Below, piece by piece: positions 1 to 6,874 of a stretch of DNA of 64,000 bases. Every line of letters starts with the position of its first letter. Within the stretch, counting starts at the first letter, position 1. The notes under the pieces were generated by a model. It was given only the letters and a program-made list of their open reading frames with translations. It searched no databases and was not told the origin of the DNA. The stretch lies in the NCBI RefSeq assembly GCF_037201915.1, contig NZ_CP147505.1, positions 2,046,001 through 2,110,000 of the forward strand, written 5' to 3'. The translations under genes were made by a program, and so were the position numbers. Origin of the DNA: Haloplanus sp. CK5-1. Its GTDB lineage: Archaea; Halobacteriota; Halobacteria; Halobacteriales; Haloferacaceae.

Positions 1-174
1 ATCTATCATGTTGACTCCGGGAACGCAAAACTCAACGTTGAGGGAGAGACCCGCGATGTCTCTGCGGGTGACGTGATCCATCTTGAACCGGGAACCGATC
101 ATCAGTTCCTTGAGTTTGAAGACAAACTTGTTATGACTGTGCTGTACGCTCCAGCTAAGGGATCGGCTGAGTAA
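1..174 (+). CDS. cupin-domain protein, C-terminal part (gene runs off the left edge)
   Basis: The frame is open from the first base and ends in TAA, giving 57 residues of a protein whose start lies outside the window. The residues form the second half of a small beta-barrel cupin: a Val-Asp-Ser-Gly-x-Ala turn, the GD-x-I-HLEPGT-x-H-x-F stretch of cupin motif 2 with its metal-ligand His, then a final strand. Small stand-alone cupins bind a metal or small ligand; the substrate cannot be told from this part. Codon use is less GC-rich than the core genes downstream. Confidence 0.8.
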   Translation: MYHVDSGNAKLNVEGETRDVSAGDVIHLEPGTDHQFLEFEDKLVMTVLYAPAKGSAE

Positions 175-959
175 GGCTCAGCCGTCTTGATATCAAGTTG
201 TATCCGAGACAGATTCCTGTCAATAGTAGTGAAATCGTCCTAACCTAAATCAGTGAGTTGAATTGCCTCACCTGATGTAGTTGCGATCTGGCCAACGAAG
301 GCCGTGGGCACTGAGCCCTGTGTGTAGCCGACGTTTTCATCTGCGAGCCACTGTGGGATAACGTCGTTGCCAAGGATGGGTCGTTCGCGAGCGGGTACCA
401 TACTGAACAGAGTGCAACGTTCACACACATTCGAGGACAGCGGCGTGACACGGTATCACTCCGAGTCACACGAGGATATGAGGGGCGTCATTGATCTGAT
501 CAAATGACCATGGAACCAATCGAAACGCAGTCTCCTCTACACACAGCGATCCCTGACACAACGTTAGTTTCAGGGGTGGTAGCCAATACCATACCTGTTG
601 TTGGGGTACTCGCGTTCGATATGTTGGCCCTGTAGTTTCGGCATACACCGGTTGATGCAGACCGATAACCTCGTAGAGTTAGCCGAGGAGTATGCAGTGC
701 AACCACGCAATTGGCTCGCTGTCTGTTCGCTGTTGCTGGGGCTGAAACGGTGGTACACAGTATATGGCCCTACACTCCAATCAACTACCTGCAGATGAGA
801 TTCAACAGGAAGCAGATAGCTGGCATAACCGCTGTGGCACTCACTGTAGTGTATAGCCTTCGCCGCTGGCGTGATGACTCCGCCACTGTAGACGACTCCG
901 AGTTCGATCCTGAATAGACGGCTCCAATTGCGGACTGATAACCGATCGAAATACCACCA
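175..959. other. 785-base stretch with no recognised gene
   Basis: Only short overlapping frames occur on both strands and none has a recognisable family. The best candidate is a 40-residue frame at 795-917 (+) that would encode a Lys/Arg-flanked hydrophobic helix with an acidic tail, ending 42 bases before the AIM24-like gene; I cannot confirm it. Base composition is lower in GC than the core chromosome, as in much of the first 6.5 kb, so this may be decayed accessory DNA. Confidence 0.4.
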
Positions 960-1658
960 ATGGACTACGAATTCTCACACCGACCGTCGTACACGCACTT
1001 GACCGTCTCACTACAACAGGGTGAATCAATCATCGCTGAACCCGGTGCGATGGTCGGTCACTCGACGACTGTTGATGTCGAGACTGAAACGAGCCGCGAT
1101 GGATTGCTCAGTTCAGCTAAATCGATGCTGGGCGGCGAATCGATGTTTACCAACACGTTCGTTGCCAGAGAGGGGTCAGGACAGGTTACCCTGGCACCGC
1201 CAACACCAGGAGACATGATGGCCCACGAACTCAGGAATGGAACACTGTATTCGACTGACGGGGCGTTTGTCGCCGGAACAGAAGGTATTGATATCGATTC
1301 GGAGGTCGGTGGTCTCAAATCGATGCTCAGCGGGGCCGGGATCACGCCGCTCGCACTGAAAGGTAGCGGCACAGTCTTTATTGACGCATACGGCGGCCTT
1401 GAGAAGTTAGAGTTGGCCGCAGGCGAATCGTACGTTCTGGATAACGAGCATCTTATCGCGTGGGATGACACGATCGAGTACTCCACTCGACGGGTTGGCG
1501 ATCTAAAATCAACGCTGTTGAGTGGTGAAGGGCTTGTCTTCGAGTTTACTGGCCCTGGGACAGCGTGGTACCAGACCCGTGATATGGACTCACTGGTGGA
1601 GGTCATCGCTCCGCGACTGCCGAATCAGGACTCAGGCAACGGCATTGAGTTGGAATAA
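960..1658 (+). CDS. AIM24 / TIGR00266-family protein
   Basis: A 232-residue protein with the repeated beta-strand pattern of the AIM24 (TIGR00266) family. Diagnostic segments are the N-terminal GESIIAEPGAMVGHS, the GLLSSAKSMLGGESMFTNTF stretch, and the C-terminal half with a tyrosine-rich LAAGESYVLDNEHLIAWD segment. Length matches the family's usual 220-260 residues. The family is widespread in bacteria and archaea and is named for a mitochondrial biogenesis factor; no catalytic role is established. No signal peptide or membrane helix is seen. It stands alone, just left of an insertion sequence. Family assignment is firm, function is unknown. Confidence 0.88.
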   Translation: MDYEFSHRPSYTHLTVSLQQGESIIAEPGAMVGHSTTVDVETETSRDGLLSSAKSMLGGESMFTNTFVAREGSGQVTLAPPTPGDMMAHELRNGTLYSTDGAFVAGTEGIDIDSEVGGLKSMLSGAGITPLALKGSGTVFIDAYGGLEKLELAAGESYVLDNEHLIAWDDTIEYSTRRVGDLKSTLLSGEGLVFEFTGPGTAWYQTRDMDSLVEVIAPRLPNQDSGNGIELE

Positions 1659-1678
1659 ATGGTTGCCTGAATGCAGTA

Positions 1679-2958
1679 CTCAGCTTTGAACGTTAGCGTC
1701 GGCTGTTGAGTGAACGAAGAGGTGATCAATATCTTCCATCAGGTCGTCGACGCTACGATCATCGTTGTCTCGAACCCACGAGAGAAGGTTGTACACGGCT
1801 TCTTTCAGGGAGTGTTCGAGGTTCGCTCGAAGCGATGACGCTTTCGAGCGAACCGTCCCCAAGGCGCTCAAGTCGGGATCAAGACGGACGAGACTGTAGG
1901 CAGCCATCAGAAGGTGCCAGTGCCGACTGGCACCTTCGTCGGTCTGCATCTCGCAGTCTCCCAAGCCGAGATCCTGCTTCGAGTCCTCGAAGAACGTCTC
2001 GATGCGCCACCGCATCCCGTAGGAGCGGATAATGTGCTCGGTCGGTGCGTCGATCTTGTTCGTGGCGAGGTACTTGACCGGGTTCTTTTCGTTTTCTTCG
2101 TCAGTTTCTTTCTCAGCGAGGACCAGCTTCACGTCTCCCAGTTGGGAGACGGGAAGCTTCTTTGTCCAGATGTGGTAGGTTTCGTCCTCAACGTTACGCT
2201 CGACCGTGTCGATGCGCTCTGCCAGCGCATCGACGCTGATCTCTTCGCCGGCGTAGGTCACCTGTCGGTTGCTCCGGAGCGGGCCGATCCAGTCTTTGTC
2301 GTAGGATTCGATGCGTTCAGGAAGGTCAGAATCGTGGGCGAACCACGAGTCGAAGAGGTAGGTGTCCGCCGGGACACCTACCTCGTCTTCGAGTTCGGTG
2401 ACGATCTCGCGGGCGAGATCGTACTTGGTGTCGTGATTTTGGTCGTCTTCGTCCTGTTTTTCGTAGAGGCGGAAGGTGAGTGGGTAGGCGGTTTTGTCGT
2501 CGGCGTAGAAGGCGTAGATGAGGTCTTGGCCCCAGACAGTGTCACCTTCAGCGTGATCGTAGAAGTGGCCGACGCCGGGGACGTCGTCCCCGGCTTTCTC
2601 GGTAATCGTGTCGTCGAGGATAATGTAGCCATCCTTTGACCAGCGTGTTTCACCGTGTTTTTGGAGTTCTTCGAGGCGTTCGTGGTTGAATTGCTGTTCG
2701 TCCCAGTTGTACTCGGTGAGGAACTTGTTGAGAGCGCGTTTGTCTCCAGCTGGAAGGACTTCGCGTGCGATGCCTGCCACGGTCTTGTTGCTGGCCGCAA
2801 CAAGACCGGTGGCGTAGGTTTTCGCGTGATGACATTGCGCAGATGACAACGACTCAAACTCGTCGAACACGTGCGTGCACGACAAGAAGTCCGTAATCGG
2901 CATCATCCGTTTTCGCTACCGCCTACGTCACGCTCCTACTTCAACGTTCAAAGCTGAG
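1679..2958 (-). mobile_element. IS701-like insertion sequence with 16-bp perfect terminal inverted repeats
   Basis: The ends are CTCAGCTTTGAACGTT at 1679-1694 and its exact reverse complement at 2943-2958, enclosing one transposase gene on the minus strand, 1280 bases in all. I see no target-site duplication: the bases just outside are AGTA on the left and TTAC on the right, which do not match as a direct repeat. The frame to the right of the element is open right up to the junction, so the insertion, or a deletion started by it, removed the 5' part of the neighbouring gene. The IS701 assignment rests on protein resemblance. Confidence 0.88.
1680..2906 (-). CDS. IS701-family-like DDE transposase
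   Basis: A 408-residue DDE transposase that fills the insertion sequence; its stop codon lies inside the left inverted repeat. Catalytic candidates are Asp98/Asp99 in IILDDT, Asp186 in LFDSWFAHD, and Glu303 in the signature Y296-x2-R299-x3-E303-x6-K310 shared by IS4-like and IS701-like enzymes. The N-terminal 90 residues are helical and probably bind the terminal repeats. The C-terminal tail is Asp/Glu-rich as in other haloarchaeal copies. The frame is full length and uninterrupted, so the copy may be active. The start is the ATG-ATG pair 52 bases inside the right end. Confidence 0.92.
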   Translation of the reverse strand: MMPITDFLSCTHVFDEFESLSSAQCHHAKTYATGLVAASNKTVAGIAREVLPAGDKRALNKFLTEYNWDEQQFNHERLEELQKHGETRWSKDGYIILDDTITEKAGDDVPGVGHFYDHAEGDTVWGQDLIYAFYADDKTAYPLTFRLYEKQDEDDQNHDTKYDLAREIVTELEDEVGVPADTYLFDSWFAHDSDLPERIESYDKDWIGPLRSNRQVTYAGEEISVDALAERIDTVERNVEDETYHIWTKKLPVSQLGDVKLVLAEKETDEENEKNPVKYLATNKIDAPTEHIIRSYGMRWRIETFFEDSKQDLGLGDCEMQTDEGASRHWHLLMAAYSLVRLDPDLSALGTVRSKASSLRANLEHSLKEAVYNLLSWVRDNDDRSVDDLMEDIDHLFVHSTADANVQS

Positions 2959-3308
2959 TTACTGGATTTAGCGATGCGGCGATGCGACTCATTGAATACG
3001 TCGACGTGATCTGGCTGAACGACGACTACATCGAGAAGATGTTCGAGGTCGAGAGCACTACGAGCATCTATAGCGGTATCCTCCGGATGACGGACTTCGT
3101 GGTCAAGGTGCCGAACTTGGCGGTCGATATGCACATCGTTGCACCCGCCGAGGATGAGGAACAGGTCCGGAGACAAATGACTCGTCCGACGTTTCAGCAC
3201 GTCATGGATCGGGCACAACACTGTTCGCTCCAGTATCTCTCCTTCCAAGAAGTTCGCAATAAGCGCAGTTTGGTAGAGCAGGCTGGTCCGTTACAAGCTG
3301 TTTTCTGA
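2959..3308 (+). pseudogene. C-terminal fragment of an endonuclease-like protein truncated by the insertion sequence
   Basis: The frame is open without a stop from the insertion-sequence junction to TGA. The first Met at 2982 is internal, since the upstream codons already read as protein. The fragment contains VDVIWLNDD followed by FEVESTTSIYSGILRM and a VPNLAVDMHIVAP strand. This D-x(n)-E-V-E-S-T-T pattern resembles the PD-(D/E)xK core of restriction-like nucleases seen at the C-terminus of larger haloarchaeal proteins; I recall that resemblance rather than having aligned it. The DNA-binding N-terminal part is missing, so the gene is presumably dead. Confidence 0.65.
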
Positions 3309-3379
3309 AACCTGTCGGGGTCTTCGCTTCAGGTCGGCCTCAGTCGGGAATTCGGACACCGGTGGTCTGATTCTATTAC

Positions 3380-3393
3380 TTGCTATGTAGCAA
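3380..3393. promoter_or_regulatory. palindrome TTGCTA-TG-TAGCAA, possible operator of the downstream wHTH gene
   Basis: Two 6-base arms are perfectly complementary around a 2-base spacer, 37 bases before the start of a small winged-helix gene. Spacing and symmetry suit a dimeric autoregulator. The AT-rich bases that follow (TTACAAATATA) could hold the TATA box. No other copy was noticed in the window. Confidence 0.45.
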
Positions 3394-3429
3394 ATAGACT
3401 TACAAATATAGAGCCACAACCGACTTATC

Positions 3430-3645
3430 GTGCAGCAAGAACTGATAGACGTGACTCGCCCCGAGTCGGCCTATCTCAACGCCGTCCGTGACCACGAGCC
3501 TGCGGCGACGAGCGAGATCGCCGACTCCGTCGGTGTGACCAGGCAGGGGGCGGACTATCGACTACGACAGCTTGAGGACGAGGGGAAGGTCCAGAGTAAG
3601 ATGGTGGGTAACTCTCTCGTATGGATGCTCGTCGACGAGGAGTGA
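3430..3645 (+). CDS. small winged-helix-turn-helix DNA-binding protein
   Basis: A 71-residue protein starting at GTG; no in-frame ATG fits. Residues 14-60 form one winged helix: helix SAYLNAVRDHEP, then the turn ATSEIADSVGVTRQGADYRLRQLEDEGKV, then a short wing ending at MVGNSLVWMLV. This is the MarR/ArsR-like layout of many tiny haloarchaeal regulators. There is no sensor domain. The palindrome 37 bases upstream is a plausible binding site. It lies between an insertion-sequence scar and a convergent hypothetical gene, so no target operon can be named. Confidence 0.75.
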   Translation: MQQELIDVTRPESAYLNAVRDHEPAATSEIADSVGVTRQGADYRLRQLEDEGKVQSKMVGNSLVWMLVDEE

Positions 3646-3683
3646 GCGTGCCAACGGTCTATCCGGCGTTGTGGGGGCTACAG

Positions 3684-4565
3684 TCAATCCTCGTCAGCAT
3701 CAGTCGACGTCGCCGAAGGCTCCCCTGTGTCTTCTACAGGCCTCGAACTATCGCGTTTGGGGAGCCAATCTGGCACCGAGTGGCCGCCACTTCGGAGGGA
3801 GTCGTAATAGTCAAACAGGTCTCCATCATCAACCTTGCCAGCGTAAATGAGCTGAGCGATCTCAAACCGGTCGAGCTCCGGATCACGTTGTTCAAATCGT
3901 TCGAGCAGTTCGTTTTCCTTTGCGTCGTCAGGCAGTACCTTCGAGACGGGGACGGAGGGTCCGTCTCTTTCTGCCTCCTGATCCGAGCCGAGTGCACCGT
4001 CCGTGCGTTCATACAACCGCTGCGCATATTTTGGGTCCAGATTGCCGTCGGTGTGCAAGAATTTGATATATGCTGTTTTCTCGATCTCGGTGAGTTCATC
4101 AAATTCGCCCGTTCGTACCTTCTCAGTGATCCGAACAAAGTCCAGGTCTTCGGGCTGAGTCTTCTCCACAAGGATGGAGTCGTTTTCAAGACGGACCGTG
4201 ACATAGGTGAAATCTGGCGACGAGCCTTCTGGATCGTACTCAGCCCGTCGGATCGCATTCTTGAGGATAGAGGCAAACCGATGACGCCCTTCTTTTTTCC
4301 CTCTATCTGCGTAGACAACTGCCCGATACAGGATCGACAACGCGGCAGTGATACCCTTTTGATCGGAAGCAGCCAATTCCTCAAAGACCAGTTCAAAATG
4401 CTTCTCAGGAAGTCTGTCTTGGAGCAGCGAGAAGTCGTGTACTGCAGCGGTAAGCCGCTTTCTGATTCGGGTATACATCGTTCGCGGTTGGGCCGGATCG
4501 CGCTCTCCGCGAAGTGCTTCTCGTTGTCCCTTCGTCAGGATCGATGTGGGTCTATCTTCTCCCAT
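3684..4565 (-). CDS. conserved haloarchaeal protein of unknown function
   Basis: A 293-residue acidic soluble protein without membrane segments. The first 25 residues (LTKGQREALRGER) resemble the start of a haloarchaeal family often found near integrases and plasmid genes, which I recall only as hypothetical. The middle has a charged helical block with repeated Arg/Glu; the C-terminal 35 residues are a low-complexity Ser/Thr/Asp tail. It is divergent from the small-gene/integrase operon starting at 4621, and the 55 bases between hold an AT-rich GTGTATATGAC element that can serve as promoter for the rightward operon. Function is not recognisable. Confidence 0.7.
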   Translation of the reverse strand: MGEDRPTSILTKGQREALRGERDPAQPRTMYTRIRKRLTAAVHDFSLLQDRLPEKHFELVFEELAASDQKGITAALSILYRAVVYADRGKKEGRHRFASILKNAIRRAEYDPEGSSPDFTYVTVRLENDSILVEKTQPEDLDFVRITEKVRTGEFDELTEIEKTAYIKFLHTDGNLDPKYAQRLYERTDGALGSDQEAERDGPSVPVSKVLPDDAKENELLERFEQRDPELDRFEIAQLIYAGKVDDGDLFDYYDSLRSGGHSVPDWLPKRDSSRPVEDTGEPSATSTDADED

Positions 4566-4620
4566 GACAAAATAATCTGTAGCGTTGCTACTAAGAACTT
4601 GTGGGTGTATATGACTGCAT

Positions 4621-4767
4621 ATGGCACAGAGTCAGGACGATCCGTTCACCTCGTTGGGCGCACGACGGTCCACCGTCGACCACCTCGAGGAGATCAAGCC
4701 CTACGAGTCGATGAGTTGGGACGAGTTCCTGGCCGAGATGGCCGAGGTCTACGAGAACAGAGAGTAA
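4621..4767 (+). CDS. 48-residue antitoxin-like acidic protein, first gene of the integrase operon
   Basis: ATG at 4621, about 10 bases after a TATA-like element; 48 residues ending in TAA. It reads as a short helical protein with SLGARRSTVDHLEEIKPYESMSWDEFLAEM. The charged helix followed by SMSWDEFL resembles haloarchaeal VapB-like small proteins, but no toxin gene is adjacent and the likeness is weak. It opens a run of tiny genes with close or overlapping ends that leads into a tyrosine integrase, so it probably belongs to the same integrated element. Confidence 0.6.
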   Translation: MAQSQDDPFTSLGARRSTVDHLEEIKPYESMSWDEFLAEMAEVYENRE

Positions 4768-4867
4768 TGACTCTCACGACCGTTGCACTGGACGCCACGA
4801 CAGGTGCGGGACCCAAACCAGCCCTGTACGTGGCGAACCATACTGCCGACGACGCCATGCAGGCATC

Positions 4868-4895
4868 GTCACGCCGTATTACGTGCCGGCGTGAC
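4868..4895. other. 9-bp inverted repeat GTCACGCCG / CGGCGTGAC with 10-base loop
   Basis: A perfect hairpin in the stretch between the first small gene (ends 4767) and the next (starts 4948). A second hairpin-prone segment rich in CGGCG and CGCCG follows at about 4900-4945. A 63-residue frame from 4767 covers the hairpin but looks like read-through of structured noncoding DNA. It could be a transcription attenuator, an excisionase or integrase arm site, or an RNA element. Confidence 0.45.
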
Positions 4896-4947
4896 ATGGC
4901 CTTTTCGGCGTCGTCCGGTTTTCGCCGGGCCGCAACCGGCGTCATCG

Positions 4948-5115
4948 ATGAATACTGAAAACGGAACTCAGACGACTGCAACGAAGTGTTCAATCGGTTG
5001 GATCGGTAAGTCCGACCGTTTCGGCTATCCGACAAGTGTCGAACCTGAAGACATCGACGGGACCGACGAAACGGATCCCTACGCCCGCAAGCACGTCGGG
5101 GAGGTGAGTTCGTAG
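4948..5115 (+). CDS. 55-residue hypothetical protein in the integrase operon
   Basis: ATG to TAG, with the next gene starting on the following base. The product is polar and acidic; its middle reads TKCSIGWIGKSDRFGYPTSV followed by a DGTDETDPYARKHVGEV tail. Aromatic residues and Gly suggest a small folded domain, but I recognise no family. Tight packing with 5116-5283 and the integrase argues for co-transcription and a role in the same mobile element. Confidence 0.55.
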   Translation: MNTENGTQTTATKCSIGWIGKSDRFGYPTSVEPEDIDGTDETDPYARKHVGEVSS

Positions 5116-5283
5116 ATGCCGCCAGCCGCTACGATTACGCCACTACCCGACGCCGACGAGTGTGGGTTTCCCGAGTGCGAGGAAACCGAACTCCTCGCCC
5201 GTGTCGACCCCGACGGCGTCGACGAGTCGCTGGTTCTCTGTCCGACTCATCGCGTCACCTTCCTCCGGGGGAGTGGTGACTGA
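5116..5283 (+). CDS. 55-residue zinc-finger-like protein just upstream of the integrase
   Basis: The stop TGA overlaps the integrase ATG (TGATG), a classic translational coupling. Cys and His are arranged CGFPEC early and LCPTHR late, separated by about 25 residues, so one zinc ion could be bound in a C-x4-C...C-x2-H site. Its position suggests an excisionase or recombination-directionality factor, but that is inference from context only. Confidence 0.6.
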   Translation: MPPAATITPLPDADECGFPECEETELLARVDPDGVDESLVLCPTHRVTFLRGSGD

Positions 5284-6407
5284 TGGCGACGTCCACAAAG
5301 AGTTACCGCGTCCGGATCGGCGGAGTCGCCGACGGTGGAAATCCTACACCCGACCTGAGTCCGCGGGCGGCCTTCGAGCGATGGCTCGGTCGGCTCCGTG
5401 CATCTAAGGCCGACTTGACTGTCTCCGGCTATCACTACCAGCTCAAACTCTTCATCGAGTTCTGCGAGCAGGAGGGTATCACTTCGATCGACGATCTCTC
5501 CGGATGGGATATTGATACCTACGAGACGCACAGACGCAAGAAAGGCGTCGAACTCAACTCGCTCAGTAAGGAGTTGGGAACGCTCAAGCGCTTCCTGGAG
5601 TACTGTGCCCGGATCGAGGTCGTCGACGAGTCGCTTCCCGAGAAGGTCGACCCACCGGATGTCCCCCGCGATGCACAGGTTGACGAGACCCGGCTGGAAC
5701 CCCACCGAGCGAGTGCGTTGCTTTCGTACTACGATGAGCATGCCTACGGGACCCGACCCCATGCGTTGCTCACGCTGGCGTGGTACGTCGGTGCACGGCT
5801 CGGCGCGCTTCGTGGGCTTGACATCGACGACTACGACAGCGACGAGGCGTATCTTGAGTTCATCCACCGGCCGCGGGAAGATACACCGCTGAAAAACGGT
5901 GCTGACGGTGAGCGCGCCGTAGGGCTCTCGCGGGAGGTCTGTGATGTCCTTGATGCCTACCTCGAAGGAGAGCGTCACGAGAATTACGACGACTACGGTC
6001 GTCGACCGCTGTTCACGTCCGAAGTCGGGCGTGGATCCCGTTCGGCAATTCGGAGTTGGACGTACCTCGCGACAGTCCCCTGCCTGCACACCGAGTGCCC
6101 GCACGGGCACGATCCCGAGACCTGCGAATACCTCGACTACTCGAAGTCAAGTCAGTGTCCGTCTTCGCGCAGTCCGCACCAGGTCCGGACCGGATCGATC
6201 ACCTGGCAGCTCAATCGTGGCGTCCCGATCGAAGCGGTCGCTGAGCGTGTGAACACGTCTGTCCGGACGCTGAAGCGCCACTACGATCAGCCGACCAAGC
6301 GCGAGGAACTCGAGGAGCGTCGTCGGGAACACGTCGACAAACTCGGATTCGATGAAGACGAGGATGATCAGGATGCCGTCGGCGAGAACGGGGGTGAGCA
6401 GGAGTGA
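5283..6407 (+). CDS. tyrosine recombinase / integrase
   Basis: A 374-residue phage-type integrase. Residues 25-120 form the SAM-like core-binding domain (AAFERWLGRLRASKADLTVSGY start). The catalytic domain carries Arg172 in ARLGALRGL, Lys204 in TPLKNG, His299 and Arg302 in SPHQVRTG, and nucleophile Tyr334 in KRHYD. Between Lys204 and His299 is a Cys/His cluster (residues 267-292) that could bind zinc, a feature I associate with haloarchaeal integrases. The C-terminal tail is Asp/Glu-rich. All catalytic residues are present. Its ATG overlaps the upstream stop, and 13 bases after its stop come tRNA-Val-like repeats, probably its attachment site. Confidence 0.93.
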   Translation: MATSTKSYRVRIGGVADGGNPTPDLSPRAAFERWLGRLRASKADLTVSGYHYQLKLFIEFCEQEGITSIDDLSGWDIDTYETHRRKKGVELNSLSKELGTLKRFLEYCARIEVVDESLPEKVDPPDVPRDAQVDETRLEPHRASALLSYYDEHAYGTRPHALLTLAWYVGARLGALRGLDIDDYDSDEAYLEFIHRPREDTPLKNGADGERAVGLSREVCDVLDAYLEGERHENYDDYGRRPLFTSEVGRGSRSAIRSWTYLATVPCLHTECPHGHDPETCEYLDYSKSSQCPSSRSPHQVRTGSITWQLNRGVPIEAVAERVNTSVRTLKRHYDQPTKREELEERRREHVDKLGFDEDEDDQDAVGENGGEQE

Positions 6408-6419
6408 CGTTGTTCCTTC

Positions 6420-6552
6420 CCGCCCCAACCCACTTCTGCCGGCGCTACGCGAGGAGCGGAGCGACGAGCCAGCGCCGGTGAAGCGGTTCCGTGGAGTGAA
6501 TCCAGAGGACGAGCGCAGCGACGTCCTCGCGGTTCGATTCCGCCCCAACCCA
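6420..6552 (+). repeat. tRNA-Val 3'-end direct repeats bracketing two hairpins: probable integrase attachment site
   Basis: CCGCCCCAACCCA occurs at 6420-6432 and again at 6540-6552. The second copy is preceded by GCGGTTCGATT (6529-6539), so 6529-6552 reads as the T-arm and acceptor 3' strand of a tRNA ending CCAACCC-A, like haloarchaeal tRNA-Val. No matching 5' half (GGGTTGG) lies upstream, so this is a fragment, not a gene. Between the copies are two inverted repeats, CCGGCGCT/AGCGCCGG (6439-6446/6471-6478) and GAGGACG/CGTCCTC (6505-6511/6522-6528). Integrases commonly target tRNA 3' ends and leave such duplications. Confidence 0.65.
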
Positions 6553-6598
6553 TTCTATCGAGGCAAGTTCGGGCAGCCCCGACTGTGTCGCAGTCCCC

Positions 6599-6847
6599 TC
6601 ACCTGTCACATCCTGTGGCGGTGGATGGCGTGTGTCCCTCCGTCGCACTCGATCCGCCCCTCATCTCGACGGCGATTCGCTCGAGCAGGTCGTGTACGGT
6701 CCTTCGACCCCGCCGTCGAGACCGACGCCGGCCATCCGGTGGGGGTTCCTCGACGGTTTCGATCGACCGGTGGTTCGGTGTGATCTCCGTCTGGTGTTCC
6801 AGCAGGACCACGTACGCGAGGTCGGTCGGGGAAGAGAAACAAGTTTC
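6599..6847 (-). pseudogene. possible remnant of a conserved protein (low confidence)
   Basis: In one minus-strand frame, the stretch DLAYVVLLEHQTEI followed about 35 residues later by VHDLLERIAVEM resembles the C-terminal region of a family I recall with a LEHQTRMHN...DLVRYMLF pattern. The segment between is Arg-rich and non-conserved and the frame has no start of its own before the CBS gene on the other strand. If real, it is a decayed fragment. It could equally be a chance reading. Confidence 0.25.
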
Positions 6848-6874
6848 AAGCCGGGGGGCAACCCACGTGTAGAT

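Noticed and set aside
240-428. 62-residue minus-strand frame near the left edge
   Set aside because: Reads smoothly but matches no family I know and has no promoter or neighbour support; not enough to call a gene.
1675-2962. 4-base target duplication around the insertion sequence
   Set aside because: AGTA and TTAC are not direct repeats, and moving the ends one or two bases does not create one.
4767-4958. 63-residue frame overlapping the stop of the 4621 gene
   Set aside because: Half of it is read from hairpin DNA, composition is odd, and it overlaps the next gene start; kept as a noncoding hairpin instead.
6505-6552. complete tRNA gene before 6552
   Set aside because: The 3' T-arm and acceptor are present, but no GGGTTGG 5' acceptor or D arm exists upstream; only a fragment.
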